DNA from: CF-39 sp035651155
GTDB lineage: Bacteria > Chloroflexota > Limnocylindria > P2-11E
Direction of reading: 5' to 3'
DNA length: 64,000 nt
Assembly (NCBI GenBank): GCA_035651155.1
Contig: DASRGG010000002.1
Span: forward strand, 183,383-247,382
The notes beneath the pieces were generated by a model. That model ran no database searches. It had not been told where the DNA came from and was given only the letters and a program-made list of their open reading frames with translations. Position numbers and translations under genes: made by a program. Positions 7,613 through 15,279 of this stretch are shown here, in pieces (the stretch's first letter is position 1; the number at the start of each line of letters is the position of its first letter).

Positions 7613-7735
7613 TCAGCAAAAGCCTGAGATGCTTGGGTCGCAGGCGTTGGCGGTGTTGGACACGCTGATGGTGCTGAATGAGAGCGCGAATGCCACGACA
7701 AAGGTCACGATCTGGAACGCACGACGGATCGACAT
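7613..7735 (-). CDS. 40-aa secreted peptide precursor (candidate signalling peptide)
   Basis: ATG 7735 follows GGGAGG at 8 nt and opens a 40-codon frame. The product has a basic start (MSIRRAF), a hydrophobic core of about 15 residues and an A-x-A site (NTANA), a textbook Sec signal peptide. Cleavage after ANA would release CDPSISGFC, a nonapeptide with a Cys at each end that could close by a disulfide. The gene has a putative promoter with an inverted repeat over its -10 and is followed, on the same strand, by the XRE-TPR regulator. Small exported precursor beside an HTH-TPR receptor is the RNPP quorum-sensing layout, but a pheromone role is inference. Homologues are not known to me. Confidence 0.55.
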   Translation of the reverse strand: MSIRRAFQIVTFVVAFALSFSTISVSNTANACDPSISGFC

Positions 7736-7786
7736 TCGGTGGGCCTCCCGACCCCACCGGCGATTTCTTCCACTGGGCCCGTCTGG

Positions 7787-7820
7787 CACCGACTATCGGT
7801 GACGCGGCCGTGGAAGTAAA
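7787..7820 (-). promoter_or_regulatory. Putative promoter and operator of the 40-aa peptide gene
   Basis: TTTACT (7820-7815), 17 nt and GATAGT (7797-7792) form a moderate promoter on the minus strand. The perfect inverted repeat CACCGA-CTA-TCGGTG (7787-7801) covers the -10, a typical place for a repressor or activator site. Confidence 0.4.
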
Positions 7821-7822
7821 GG

Positions 7823-8779
7823 CTAGGTTCGGGCCACCAATCCGGCGACGAGGCGCACCTGGTGGGCGCCGCCGTTGACGGCGGCGGCGAACAGCAGGGA
7901 TGCCGGACCGACGAGCAGGCCGGGGACGGCCAGGAGCGGGGGCAGATCGGCGAAGGATCCGCTCGTTCCGGCACGGACCGTCGCGAGAACGGTGGCGCCG
8001 ACCAGCGCGCCGAACGACAGCGCGATGGAGACCGGCGACAGCCGCAGGGGCGCGTCGCGGCCGGCGGCGAGGCGGTCGATGCGCGCTTCCGTGACCGAGA
8101 GACCGGTCACCGGCATGAGGAGCCCGAGCTCGCCGTCGGGCGCGTCGGGCAGCAGCTTGTAGAGGGCACGCGCGAGCGGCGCGACCCCGACCGTGTCCAC
8201 GACGTCGTCGTCGGCGGCGATCTCCTTCTGCATCGCGTAGAACGCCGCCAGCTCCTCCACGACCGGAACGACGTAGAGGCCGGCCGCGAAGTAGCGCGCG
8301 ATCACGAGGCGCAGCGGATCGCGGTGGCGCAGGTGGTAACGCTCGTGGACTAGCACCGCGCGGAGCTCGTCGTCGGAGAGCCGCCTCACGAGCGCGCTCG
8401 AGATGCAGACGCGTGGCGAGCGGAACCAGTAGCAGAACGAGAACGGCCGGGGGTCCGCGACCACGTCGATGCGGCCCACGAGACCGAGCCCGCGCGCGAC
8501 GGCCTCGACGCGTCGTGGCGTGAGGACGCGACGCGCGACGAGCGAGCGGATGAGGGACATCGTGAGGAGCAGCTGCCGGAACAGCGACCCCAGGCCGAGC
8601 GCGATCCCGCAGGTCGCGAGCACGAGGAGCAGCAGCGTCACCGCGTCGACGAGGTCCTCGGGGCCTACGCTGAGCACGTGGGCGGCATGCGGGACGATCG
8701 CCGCGAAGAGGGCGCCGAGGATCGCGCTCGAGAGCAGCGCGAGCGCGAGGACGAGCGCGAAGGCGCGATCAGCGCGCAT
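7823..8779 (-). CDS. BlaR1/MecR1-type M56 membrane metallopeptidase
   Basis: The 318-aa protein has paired N-terminal helices, a cytosolic peptidase domain with the zinc motif HERYH (in LVHERYHLRHRD), a downstream acidic ligand region (EIAADDDVV) and two C-terminal helices. In BlaR1/MecR1 systems this domain triggers cleavage of the partner repressor BlaI when the sensor domain is engaged. No penicillin-binding sensor domain is present here, so the signal is unknown. Its start overlaps the blaI-like gene by 11 nt, which ties the two functionally. Confidence 0.8.
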   Translation of the reverse strand: MRADRAFALVLALALLSSAILGALFAAIVPHAAHVLSVGPEDLVDAVTLLLLVLATCGIALGLGSLFRQLLLTMSLIRSLVARRVLTPRRVEAVARGLGLVGRIDVVADPRPFSFCYWFRSPRVCISSALVRRLSDDELRAVLVHERYHLRHRDPLRLVIARYFAAGLYVVPVVEELAAFYAMQKEIAADDDVVDTVGVAPLARALYKLLPDAPDGELGLLMPVTGLSVTEARIDRLAAGRDAPLRLSPVSIALSFGALVGATVLATVRAGTSGSFADLPPLLAVPGLLVGPASLLFAAAVNGGAHQVRLVAGLVART

Positions 8780-9182
8780 CGCGTGGTCCCTTCGCGATGC
8801 GGCGCAGCGCCGCGCGGTGCTGCGCGTCGACCTCGTCGAGCTCCGCCGAGAACGCGGCGAGCGCCGCGTCGCCGAACTGCGAGACGAGGCCGCGCGCGAG
8901 GTCGCGCGAGACGCGCACCTCGTGCTCCTCGCGGCTACGGACCGCGCGGTACACGTACGTCTTGCCGTTGCGCTCGCGCGCGAGCAGGCCCTTCGCGTGG
9001 AGACGGACCATCACCGTCATCACGGTCGTGTACGCGAGATCGCGTGTGCGGCCGAGCTCCTCGACGACGTCGCGGACGGTGGCGGGTCCGCGCTTCCAGA
9101 GACGCGCCATGACCGCCGACTCGAGGGGACCGAGCAGGTCACCCGTCGCCGCGCGCCGTATCCGCCGGAGCGGCGTGCTCAC
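8769..9182 (-). CDS. BlaI/MecI/CopY-family winged-helix repressor
   Basis: The 137-aa product matches the family through LGPLESAVMARLWKRGPATV, VVEELGRTRDLAYTTVMTVM (recognition helix) and GLLARERNGKTYVYRA (wing). These dimeric repressors are inactivated by M56 proteolysis or by metal. GTG 9182 is chosen since the conserved domain starts 15 residues later and the upstream gene stops at 9190. It shares an operon with the M56 gene and the ArsR-like gene. Confidence 0.85.
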   Translation of the reverse strand: MSTPLRRIRRAATGDLLGPLESAVMARLWKRGPATVRDVVEELGRTRDLAYTTVMTVMVRLHAKGLLARERNGKTYVYRAVRSREEHEVRVSRDLARGLVSQFGDAALAAFSAELDEVDAQHRAALRRIAKGPRDAR

Positions 9183-9189
9183 GCCGAGG

Positions 9190-9588
9190 TCATCCCGCCT
9201 TGCGCGCGCGTCCGAGACGCCGGCGCGTGAGCATCCGCGGGTGCCGTTCGGCGATGCCCTCGCGTCCGTGCGCGAGCGCGACGTAGAGCTGAACGACGTG
9301 ATGGCCGTCGCGCGGCACATAGGTGATGCCCGCGCCGAGGTCGTGCCGCTCCACGAGCCCCGCGAGCGCCATCGCCGCGAGCTCGCGCTCGGCCAACGGC
9401 TGCGGCAGGCCGCTCCACACGGCCGCGCGCTGCGCGGTGTCCTCGCCGAGGAGTAGCGCGTGGAGGAGGCGAAGTCGGTTGGGGTCGGCGAGCTGCGCGA
9501 GCGCGTCGGCGGCGCGGTCGTACTCCGCGTCTTCGCTGCGTACGAGCAGCCGCGGGTCGCTCGTAAAAAGATTCAGATCGAAGTCAAT
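9190..9588 (-). CDS. ArsR-like winged-helix regulator (start codon unclear)
   Basis: About 130 residues fit the ArsR fold: ALAQLADPNRLRLLHALLLG is the usual first helical pair, PLAERELAAMALAGLVERHD the recognition region, and GITYVPRDGHHVVQLY the wing. No ATG, GTG or TTG precedes the conserved part in frame. ATT 9588 and ATA 9594 are the best placed codons, the latter six bases after GGGGGG. The gene would head the arsR-blaI-M56 operon. Effector and metal sites are not evident; the single-domain sequence has few Cys. Confidence 0.65.
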   Translation of the reverse strand: MDFDLNLFTSDPRLLVRSEDAEYDRAADALAQLADPNRLRLLHALLLGEDTAQRAAVWSGLPQPLAERELAAMALAGLVERHDLGAGITYVPRDGHHVVQLYVALAHGREGIAERHPRMLTRRRLGRARKAG

Positions 9589-9648
9589 GGATATGGCCGA
9601 CCCCCCAGATCGGGCGTATTTCTTCCGGGCCGTGGTCCCCGGGGAAAT

Positions 9649-9667
9649 ACTACGACGGCGTCGTAGT
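9649..9667. promoter_or_regulatory. 19-nt dyad operator before the ArsR-BlaI-M56 operon
   Basis: ACTACGACGGCGTCGTAGT is a perfect inverted repeat with 9-nt arms and one central base. A TAGTAT -10 for the minus-strand operon begins inside its distal arm. The form resembles BlaI-family operators (TAC...GTA dyads), so BlaI or ArsR autoregulation is likely. Confidence 0.6.
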
Positions 9668-9671
9668 TGCT

Positions 9672-10457
9672 TCAGGGGGCGGCGGGCAAGGCCAGGAGCA
9701 AGCGCAGGGCCGCGGGGTCGTCGGCGCTCAGCGAATCGACTCCCGCCGCCAGCAGGCGCGCGATGACGGCCCGGTCGTGCGGCTCCGGGAGGCCCCACGC
9801 ATGGACGTGGAGGCCGGCCGCGTGCGCGGCCTCGCAGAGCGGGGCGGTCACCGAGGACCAGCGCGGGTGGAGGCCGGACGCGTCCGCCGCGCGCGCCACC
9901 GCGACCGGATCGACGAAGACGCCGCTCCCGTAGAGCACCGCGGTCGTGACCTCCGGCAGCAGCGACCGCACGCGCAGGACGGTCGGGTGGTCGAACGAAT
10001 GGACGATCGCGCGGTCGACCAGGTCGTGCGCGGCGATCACCTCGGCGACGCGGTCGGCGATCCGCGCGTACGGCGCGCGGCCGAGCGCCGCGGTCGGCTG
10101 CTTGATCTCCAGCGCGAGACCGAGCGTCCTCGTGCGCGCCCACGCGACGACCTCCTCGAGCGTCGGCACGCCCTCGCCGGCGCCACGCGAGGCGTCGAGC
10201 GCGCGGATCTCGGCGAGCGTTCGCTCGCCGACGAGGCCGCGGCCGTTCGTCGTGCGCTCGAGCGTCTCGTCGTGGATCACGACGGCCTCGCCGTCGGCGG
10301 TGAGATGGACGTCGAGTTCGATGAGATCCGCCCCCGCCTCGGCCGCGAGACGGAAGGCGGTCATGGTGTTCTCCGGCGCGACCGCCGAGGCGCCGCGGTG
10401 CGCGACGATCGCGACGCGCCCGGTCACGCTGGCGCGGAACGGCGAGGGTCGGGCCAC
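9672..10457 (-). CDS. ugpQ: Glycerophosphodiester phosphodiesterase
   Basis: The 261-aa TIM-barrel protein has the GDPD signature: AHRGASAVAPENT, the acidic metal ligands in LIELDVHLTADG, and VVIHDETLERTTNG. These enzymes hydrolyse glycerophosphodiesters to glycerol 3-phosphate and an alcohol. There is no signal peptide, so it acts in the cytosol like UgpQ. The GTG start is close to the stop of the upstream transporter gene, suggesting co-transcription. Confidence 0.88.
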   Translation of the reverse strand: MARPSPFRASVTGRVAIVAHRGASAVAPENTMTAFRLAAEAGADLIELDVHLTADGEAVVIHDETLERTTNGRGLVGERTLAEIRALDASRGAGEGVPTLEEVVAWARTRTLGLALEIKQPTAALGRAPYARIADRVAEVIAAHDLVDRAIVHSFDHPTVLRVRSLLPEVTTAVLYGSGVFVDPVAVARAADASGLHPRWSSVTAPLCEAAHAAGLHVHAWGLPEPHDRAVIARLLAAGVDSLSADDPAALRLLLALPAAP

Positions 10458-10458
10458 G

Positions 10459-11373
10459 CTAGTCGGCCGGTGACGGGCCCGCGGTCATCTCCGCGGAGCG
10501 CCGGCCGCCGGCGACGGCGTTGAGGACGATCGCGAGACCGACGAGGCCCGCGCCCACGAGCATCCGCGAGGTGATCGCCTCGCCCAACGCGACCGCGCCG
10601 ACGATGAGCGCCTGCGCCGAGATGAGCAGCTGCGACAGGTTCATGGTGGTCGGACGCAGGCGGCGCGTGAGCCAGAGCTGCAGCACGAGACCGACGCAGG
10701 ATCCGAACACGACGAGATACGCGAACGCCACGACGACGTCGAACGTCCACGAACCGGGCGCCGACGCCTGCGCCAGCGCGAACGGCGCGAGCACGAGCGC
10801 ACCCATCCATGTCCCGACCGCGACGATCGGCAGCGGCGAGCCCTCGCGCAGCACGCGGACCTGGACGATCGTGCCGATGGCCCAGGTGATGGGCATGAGC
10901 GCGAGGAGCACGGCCGCGACGATCGGCTCCGGGCGCGCGCCGGCGTCCGGCGCGCCGACGAGCAGGCCGATGCCGACGATCCCGAGGACGAGCCCCGCGA
11001 CCTTCGTGGCGGAGAGCCGATCGCCGTGGACGAGGAAGTGCGCGAACACGGCCGTCCAGATCGGACCCGCCGCTCCGAAGACCGCGACGAGCCCGCTCGG
11101 CACGTACTGCTCGGACCAGAAGATGATCGCCCAGCTCGAACCGGTGTTCACCACGCCCGCCACCGCCGCCGCGACGAGCGTGCGCCGATCGCGCGGGAAG
11201 CCGGCGCCGATCGCGACCGACGCGACCGTGAGGACGATCGACACCGCGAGGGCGCGCTCGAACGCGAAGACGAACGGCGGCACCGCACTGACGCCGATCT
11301 TGATCGCCGCCCAGGTCGAGCCCCACAGGAGCACGAGCACCACGTATCGCACGAGGACGCCGAAGGGGGGCAT
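10459..11373 (-). CDS. EamA-family (DMT superfamily) transporter
   Basis: The 304-aa chain has ten hydrophobic helices in two EamA repeats, beginning FGVLVRYVVLVLLWGSTWAA, with the usual Gly/Trp-rich first helix and a central FGAAGPIWTAVFA repeat. The family exports amino acids, metabolites or drugs. ATG 11373 is chosen because the first helix follows directly; an in-frame ATG at 11391 would add six residues. It is divergent from the SCO1 gene. Confidence 0.82.
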   Translation of the reverse strand: MPPFGVLVRYVVLVLLWGSTWAAIKIGVSAVPPFVFAFERALAVSIVLTVASVAIGAGFPRDRRTLVAAAVAGVVNTGSSWAIIFWSEQYVPSGLVAVFGAAGPIWTAVFAHFLVHGDRLSATKVAGLVLGIVGIGLLVGAPDAGARPEPIVAAVLLALMPITWAIGTIVQVRVLREGSPLPIVAVGTWMGALVLAPFALAQASAPGSWTFDVVVAFAYLVVFGSCVGLVLQLWLTRRLRPTTMNLSQLLISAQALIVGAVALGEAITSRMLVGAGLVGLAIVLNAVAGGRRSAEMTAGPSPAD

Positions 11374-11405
11374 GCATTCCCGATTCTCGCGCATATGCTC
11401 GGACG

Positions 11406-11978
11406 GTGACCCGCATCCTCGGCATCGCGCTCGCGATCGCGCTCGTCGCATGCTCCCCCAGCGCGACGCGGCTCTCGGGGACGGAGCTCGATGGCAAGGA
11501 CGCGCCGGACTTCACGCTCACCGACGGACTCACCGGCGACGCGGTGACGCTCTCGTCGCTGCGCGGGAACGTCGTCGCGATGGCCTTCCTCTACACGCGT
11601 TGCCCCGACGTGTGCCCGATCACGGCGGCGAAGTTCCGCGCGGCGCAGCAGGCGCTCGGGGCGGACGCTTCGCGCGTGCGGTTCGTGGCCGTGTCGGTCG
11701 ATCCCGACGGCGACACGCCGAGCGAGGTGCGCGCCTTCTCCGCCGCGCACGACCTCAGCTCGAACTGGCGGTACCTCATCGGCGCGCGCGCGCAGCTGCA
11801 GGCGGTGTGGTCCGCGTACGGCGTCGGCGCGTTCAGCTCGCCGACGGGCAGGGGCGTCGATCACAACGACGCGATCTACGTGCTCGACGCGAGCGGCCGC
11901 GAGCGCGAGATCGTCCATTCCGACATCGCGGTGAACGATCTCGTGTCGGACATCCGTGCCTTGCTCAAGCAGGGGTAG
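11406..11978 (+). CDS. SCO1/SenC copper chaperone lipoprotein
   Basis: The 190-aa protein has a lipobox (IALVAC) and a thioredoxin fold with the copper-binding CPDVC motif at about residue 66 and the distal His in VDHNDAIYVLD. SCO proteins deliver copper to the CuA site of cytochrome oxidase subunit II outside the membrane. A TATGCT box ends six bases before GTG 11406, implying a leaderless mRNA. It opens the oxidase region. Confidence 0.9.
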   Translation: MTRILGIALAIALVACSPSATRLSGTELDGKDAPDFTLTDGLTGDAVTLSSLRGNVVAMAFLYTRCPDVCPITAAKFRAAQQALGADASRVRFVAVSVDPDGDTPSEVRAFSAAHDLSSNWRYLIGARAQLQAVWSAYGVGAFSSPTGRGVDHNDAIYVLDASGREREIVHSDIAVNDLVSDIRALLKQG

Positions 11979-12106
11979 CGGACCTCGAACGTTCCCGCGT
12001 CGACATCGGCGGCCGGCGTCGTGACGGGCGAGCGGGCCGCGACGAGCGGGTAGCGTCTCACGAAGAGAAGAACGGCGGGGCAGGCGAAGGGGTTCGGCGG
12101 CCGGGG

Positions 12107-12796
12107 CTACCCGATGATGTAGATGGTCGTGAAGAGGCCGATCCAGACGATGTCGACGAAGTGCCAGTAGACGGACGCGGCCTCGACGGCGAGATGCCGG
12201 TTCGCGGTGAAGTGGCCCTTGCTGGTGCGCAGGAAGACGTAGGCGTTCATGAGCACGCCGCCGGTCACGTGGGCGCCGTGGAAGCCGGTGAGCGTGAAGA
12301 AGACGGCGGCGAACACGCCGTTGTCCGGCAGGAAGCCGAGCTGCGTGTACTCGTAGCCCTGGCCGACGAGGAAGGCGATGCCGAGGATGAGCGTCGGGAT
12401 GAGCCAGTTGCGCAGCGCGGTGCGGTTCCCCTTCCTGATGGCGTTCACCGCGAGCTGCATGGTGATGCTGGAGAGGACGAGCTCGATCGTGTTGATCGTC
12501 GGGAGTCCGACGCCGAGGATCGGATCGACCGCGTAGGTCGGCTTCTCGCACACCGCTGACGCGCAGCGCTGGAACACGGGCTCCCACTCGGGGATCCGCC
12601 CGCGCAGGTAGAAGTACGACGTGAACAGGGCGCCGAAGAACATCACCTCGGACGAGACGAACAGGATGACCGCCCACATCCCGGACGTGAACCGCGCCGG
12701 CTGCGACTCGTAGCCGGTCTCGTTCACCGGGAGCCGGTCGCGCGGACGCTCGCGGCGGCCGCGGATGATGGGACGGTCCTCGAGGCGCGTGCTCAT
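12107..12796 (-). CDS. ctaE: Cytochrome c oxidase subunit III
   Basis: The 229-aa protein has the five-helix short form of subunit III, with FVSSEVMFFGALFTSYFYL, TGFHGAHVTGG and the terminal VEAASVYWHFVDIVWI. Subunit III stabilises the oxidase core in the cytoplasmic membrane. It begins directly after the stop of the small subunit IV gene, and the two form a short minus-strand unit separate from subunits I and II. Confidence 0.92.
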   Translation of the reverse strand: MSTRLEDRPIIRGRRERPRDRLPVNETGYESQPARFTSGMWAVILFVSSEVMFFGALFTSYFYLRGRIPEWEPVFQRCASAVCEKPTYAVDPILGVGLPTINTIELVLSSITMQLAVNAIRKGNRTALRNWLIPTLILGIAFLVGQGYEYTQLGFLPDNGVFAAVFFTLTGFHGAHVTGGVLMNAYVFLRTSKGHFTANRHLAVEAASVYWHFVDIVWIGLFTTIYIIG

Positions 12797-13009
12797 CTAG
12801 TGATGGCCCTCGTCCGGCGCACTCGCGTACGCGCGCGCGTCGTCGATGAGCCAGGTGACGAGGCCGATGAGGAAGACCGCGAACCCGAGCACGATGAGCG
12901 GCAGCCCGAACAGCACGCCGAACGCGAGGATGACCACGCCGAGGCCGAGCAGCGGCGGCGAGATGCTGGGTTCGGGAAGGTGGATCTCGTGCTCCTCCGG
13001 GCTGCTCAT
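12797..13009 (-). CDS. Small cytochrome c oxidase subunit IV-like protein
   Basis: This 70-aa protein starts with a charged stretch (MSSPEEHEIHLPEPSISP), has two hydrophobic helices and ends in DEGHH. Length and position next to subunit III match the short subunit IV found in actinobacterial and Chloroflexota oxidases. ATG 13009 was chosen over an upstream in-frame start because the domain begins there. Confidence 0.7.
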   Translation of the reverse strand: MSSPEEHEIHLPEPSISPPLLGLGVVILAFGVLFGLPLIVLGFAVFLIGLVTWLIDDARAYASAPDEGHH

Positions 13010-13088
13010 CCCGTGCTGTCCCGCCACGGCGCCGAGTGTATGGGGCCGGTTGGCGTGTGTCGAAATCAGGCCGTAGTCTTGGCGGCGC

Positions 13089-14045
13089 ATGGGACCGTGG
13101 CCGAATGATCCCCTTGGCCCGCAGGCGCGGGCCTCAGCTGACGTCTACTGGATCATGTTCGTCTGCGCCGTCGTCGTCCTCGCGATCGTGGACGGCGGTC
13201 TCATCTACGCGGGCCTGAGGTTCCGCGATCGCCCCGGACACGTCGCGCGACAGTTCCACAGCCATAACGTCCTCGAGCTCCTCTGGACCGTCGTCCCGAC
13301 GCTCATGGTCATCAGCTTCTCGGTCCTGTCGTTCCAGAAGCTCACCTTCATGAACGACACGAGCAACGCCGGCATGACCGTCGACGTGCAGGGCCAGCAG
13401 TGGACGTGGGTCATGAGCTACCCGAAGGACGACCGGTTCAAGCTGAGCGACGGCTCGTACCTGCAGGCCGCGACCGAGCTGCACATCCCGGTGAACACCA
13501 AGGTCCACATCCTCCTGTCGTCGAAGGACGTCATCCACTCGTTCTGGGTGCCGAACATCGGCGGCAAGAAGGACGCGGTGCCCGGCCGCAAGACCGACCT
13601 CTGGATCCAGGCGGACAGGCCCGGGACCTACAAGGGCCAGTGCTTCGAGTTCTGCGGCACCGGCCACGCCGACATGCTCATCACGCTCGTCGTGCATACG
13701 CCCGACGACTTCGCGGCCTGGGCGAAGAGCGCCGTGGCGGAAGCCAACCGCGGCACCGACCCGGCGACGAAGAAGGGCCGCGAGACGTTCCTCTCGCTGC
13801 CGTGCACCGGCTGCCACACCGTCCAGGGCACGACCGCGCAGGGCAAGGTCGGGCCGGACCTCACGCACATCGCGAGCAAGAAGACCGGCATCGCGGGTGG
13901 CGCGGGCGGGCCGGTGAACGAAGAGAACCTCACGAAGTGGATCAAGAATCCGCCCGCCGTGAAGCCGGGCACGCTCATGCCGAACCTCGGGCTCTCGGAC
14001 GAGCAGGCCCACGACATCGTCCAGTGGCTGCTCACGCTGAAGTGA
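13089..14045 (+). CDS. ctaC: Cytochrome c oxidase subunit II with fused cytochrome c domain (caa3 type)
   Basis: The 318-aa protein has two N-terminal helices, a cupredoxin domain with the CuA motif CFEFCGTGHADM plus the upstream His in VIHSFWVPNI, and a C-terminal cytochrome c domain with CTGCH and the axial Met in GTLMPNLG. Such fused subunits take electrons from small donors directly. No lipobox is present. A TAGTCT box lies nine bases before ATG 13089. It is transcribed opposite to subunits III, IV and I. Confidence 0.94.
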   Translation: MGPWPNDPLGPQARASADVYWIMFVCAVVVLAIVDGGLIYAGLRFRDRPGHVARQFHSHNVLELLWTVVPTLMVISFSVLSFQKLTFMNDTSNAGMTVDVQGQQWTWVMSYPKDDRFKLSDGSYLQAATELHIPVNTKVHILLSSKDVIHSFWVPNIGGKKDAVPGRKTDLWIQADRPGTYKGQCFEFCGTGHADMLITLVVHTPDDFAAWAKSAVAEANRGTDPATKKGRETFLSLPCTGCHTVQGTTAQGKVGPDLTHIASKKTGIAGGAGGPVNEENLTKWIKNPPAVKPGTLMPNLGLSDEQAHDIVQWLLTLK

Positions 14046-14065
14046 CGCGAGGTCTACCGCGGCGA

Positions 14066-14482
14066 TTACTCGACCTTTAGCTCCGCGCGCATCCCGAGCT
14101 GGTAGTGGCCCGCGACGTTGCAGATGATCACGTAGTGGCCGGGCTGGAGGTCGGCGCTCGTTGTCGCGACCTTCCCGGGACCGATGTTGAGCACCTGCTT
14201 CACGAGACCGTCTTCCTTCGCCTTGGCGGCGGCCGAGTCGATCGGAAGCTTGTCGGGGGCGAGGTCGGTCTTGATCAGGTCGAACTGGTGCGGCATGCCG
14301 CCCATGTTGCGCACGCCGAACTTCACGACGCCCGCTTTAACGCTCGTGACGCTGAGCGCGATCGAGTAATCCTTCATCTCCACCGCCACCTGGACGTCGC
14401 CGGGAAGCGTTTCCGGCTGGCCCGCGCCGCAGGACACGACGAGCACAACGAGACACAGGGCGGCGGCGAGGCGTGGGATCAC
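14066..14482 (-). CDS. Cupredoxin-like copper lipoprotein
   Basis: The 138-aa product has a lipobox (LVVLVVSC) and a single cupredoxin fold. Likely copper ligands are the His in GGMPHQFDL and the C-terminal set in VIICNVAGHYQLGM (Cys, His, Met), the type 1 blue copper arrangement. It may carry electrons or copper to the oxidase. Its GTG start overlaps the ctaG stop (GTGA), so it belongs to the ctaD-ctaAB-ctaG series. Confidence 0.75.
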   Translation of the reverse strand: MIPRLAAALCLVVLVVSCGAGQPETLPGDVQVAVEMKDYSIALSVTSVKAGVVKFGVRNMGGMPHQFDLIKTDLAPDKLPIDSAAAKAKEDGLVKQVLNIGPGKVATTSADLQPGHYVIICNVAGHYQLGMRAELKVE

Positions 14483-15279
14483 GCTCTGAGATTACCTCCC
14501 TCGCGCCGGCGCTGCTCGCGCTCCTCCTGCTCGAGCCACATGAAGAACGCGACGGACGCGGCGACGAGGAAGATCGTGTCGCCCGGCACCCACATGATCG
14601 CGCCGCCGAGGCGCTGATCGGTGAGCGCGTCGACGCCGTGGAGCGGAGCGCGCCCCTCGTAGTGCGCGTAGAGCACGCGGGTCGAGAAGGCCAGGATGCC
14701 GCCGAGCACCGTGTTCTGCGCGGCGCCGGCGAGCAGGAGGTACACGATCCGCGCCGCGTACGGCAGCGTGCCCTTGAACGGCTCGGGGTCGATGACCACG
14801 CTCCAGAAGAGCAGCGCGCCGATGAAGAAGTGCGCGTGCTCGAGCGCGTGCAGGCCCTCGTTCTCGACGGCGGCGTCGTAGAGCGACGGCCAGTGCCAGA
14901 GGTAGAGGCCGCCCACGTAGATCGCGACGGCGACGATCGGATTGCGCAAGGCGTGGAGGAGCCCGCGGACGGCGGCCGCGCCGGCGAGCGGCCGGACGAG
15001 CCCCGTGCGCAGGACCGGCGGGAGGCCGCGCAGCAGCGAGCGCACCGGCGCGCCCACCATGAGCAGCGGCGCCGCGACGATCGTGAGCAGCATGTGCTGC
15101 AGCATGTGGACGCTGAAGAGGTCGCTGGCGAGGATCTCGATCCCCGACGCGAGGGCCACCACCAGCGCCGCCAGGCCGAGGAAGAACGCCAGGGTCCGCC
15201 ACCAGGGCCAGCGGCGGCGCGAGAGACGGACGCCGCGCGCGTAGATCGCGCCGGCCAGGACCGCGAGGACGATCGCTAC
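14479..15279 (-). CDS. ctaG: CtaG, caa3 oxidase assembly factor (non-canonical start)
   Basis: The polytopic protein matches the caa3_CtaG family: HMLQHMLLTIVAAPLLMVGA, YLWHWPSLYDAA, LEHAHFFIGALLFW and DQRLGGAIMWVPGD. CtaG helps assemble the copper centre of caa3 oxidases. No ATG, GTG or TTG lies in frame before the first helix. Two codons are well placed: GTA 15279, which overlaps the ctaAB stop as GTAG, and ATT 15288. The frame and position are secure but the first codon is not. Confidence 0.8.
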   Translation of the reverse strand, partial: VAIVLAVLAGAIYARGVRLSRRRWPWWRTLAFFLGLAALVVALASGIEILASDLFSVHMLQHMLLTIVAAPLLMVGAPVRSLLRGLPPVLRTGLVRPLAGAAAVRGLLHALRNPIVAVAIYVGGLYLWHWPSLYDAAVENEGLHALEHAHFFIGALLFWSVVIDPEPFKGTLPYAARIVYLLLAGAAQNTVLGGILAFSTRVLYAHYEGRAPLHGVDALTDQRLGGAIMWVPGDTIFLVAASVAFFMWLEQEEREQRRREGGNLRA

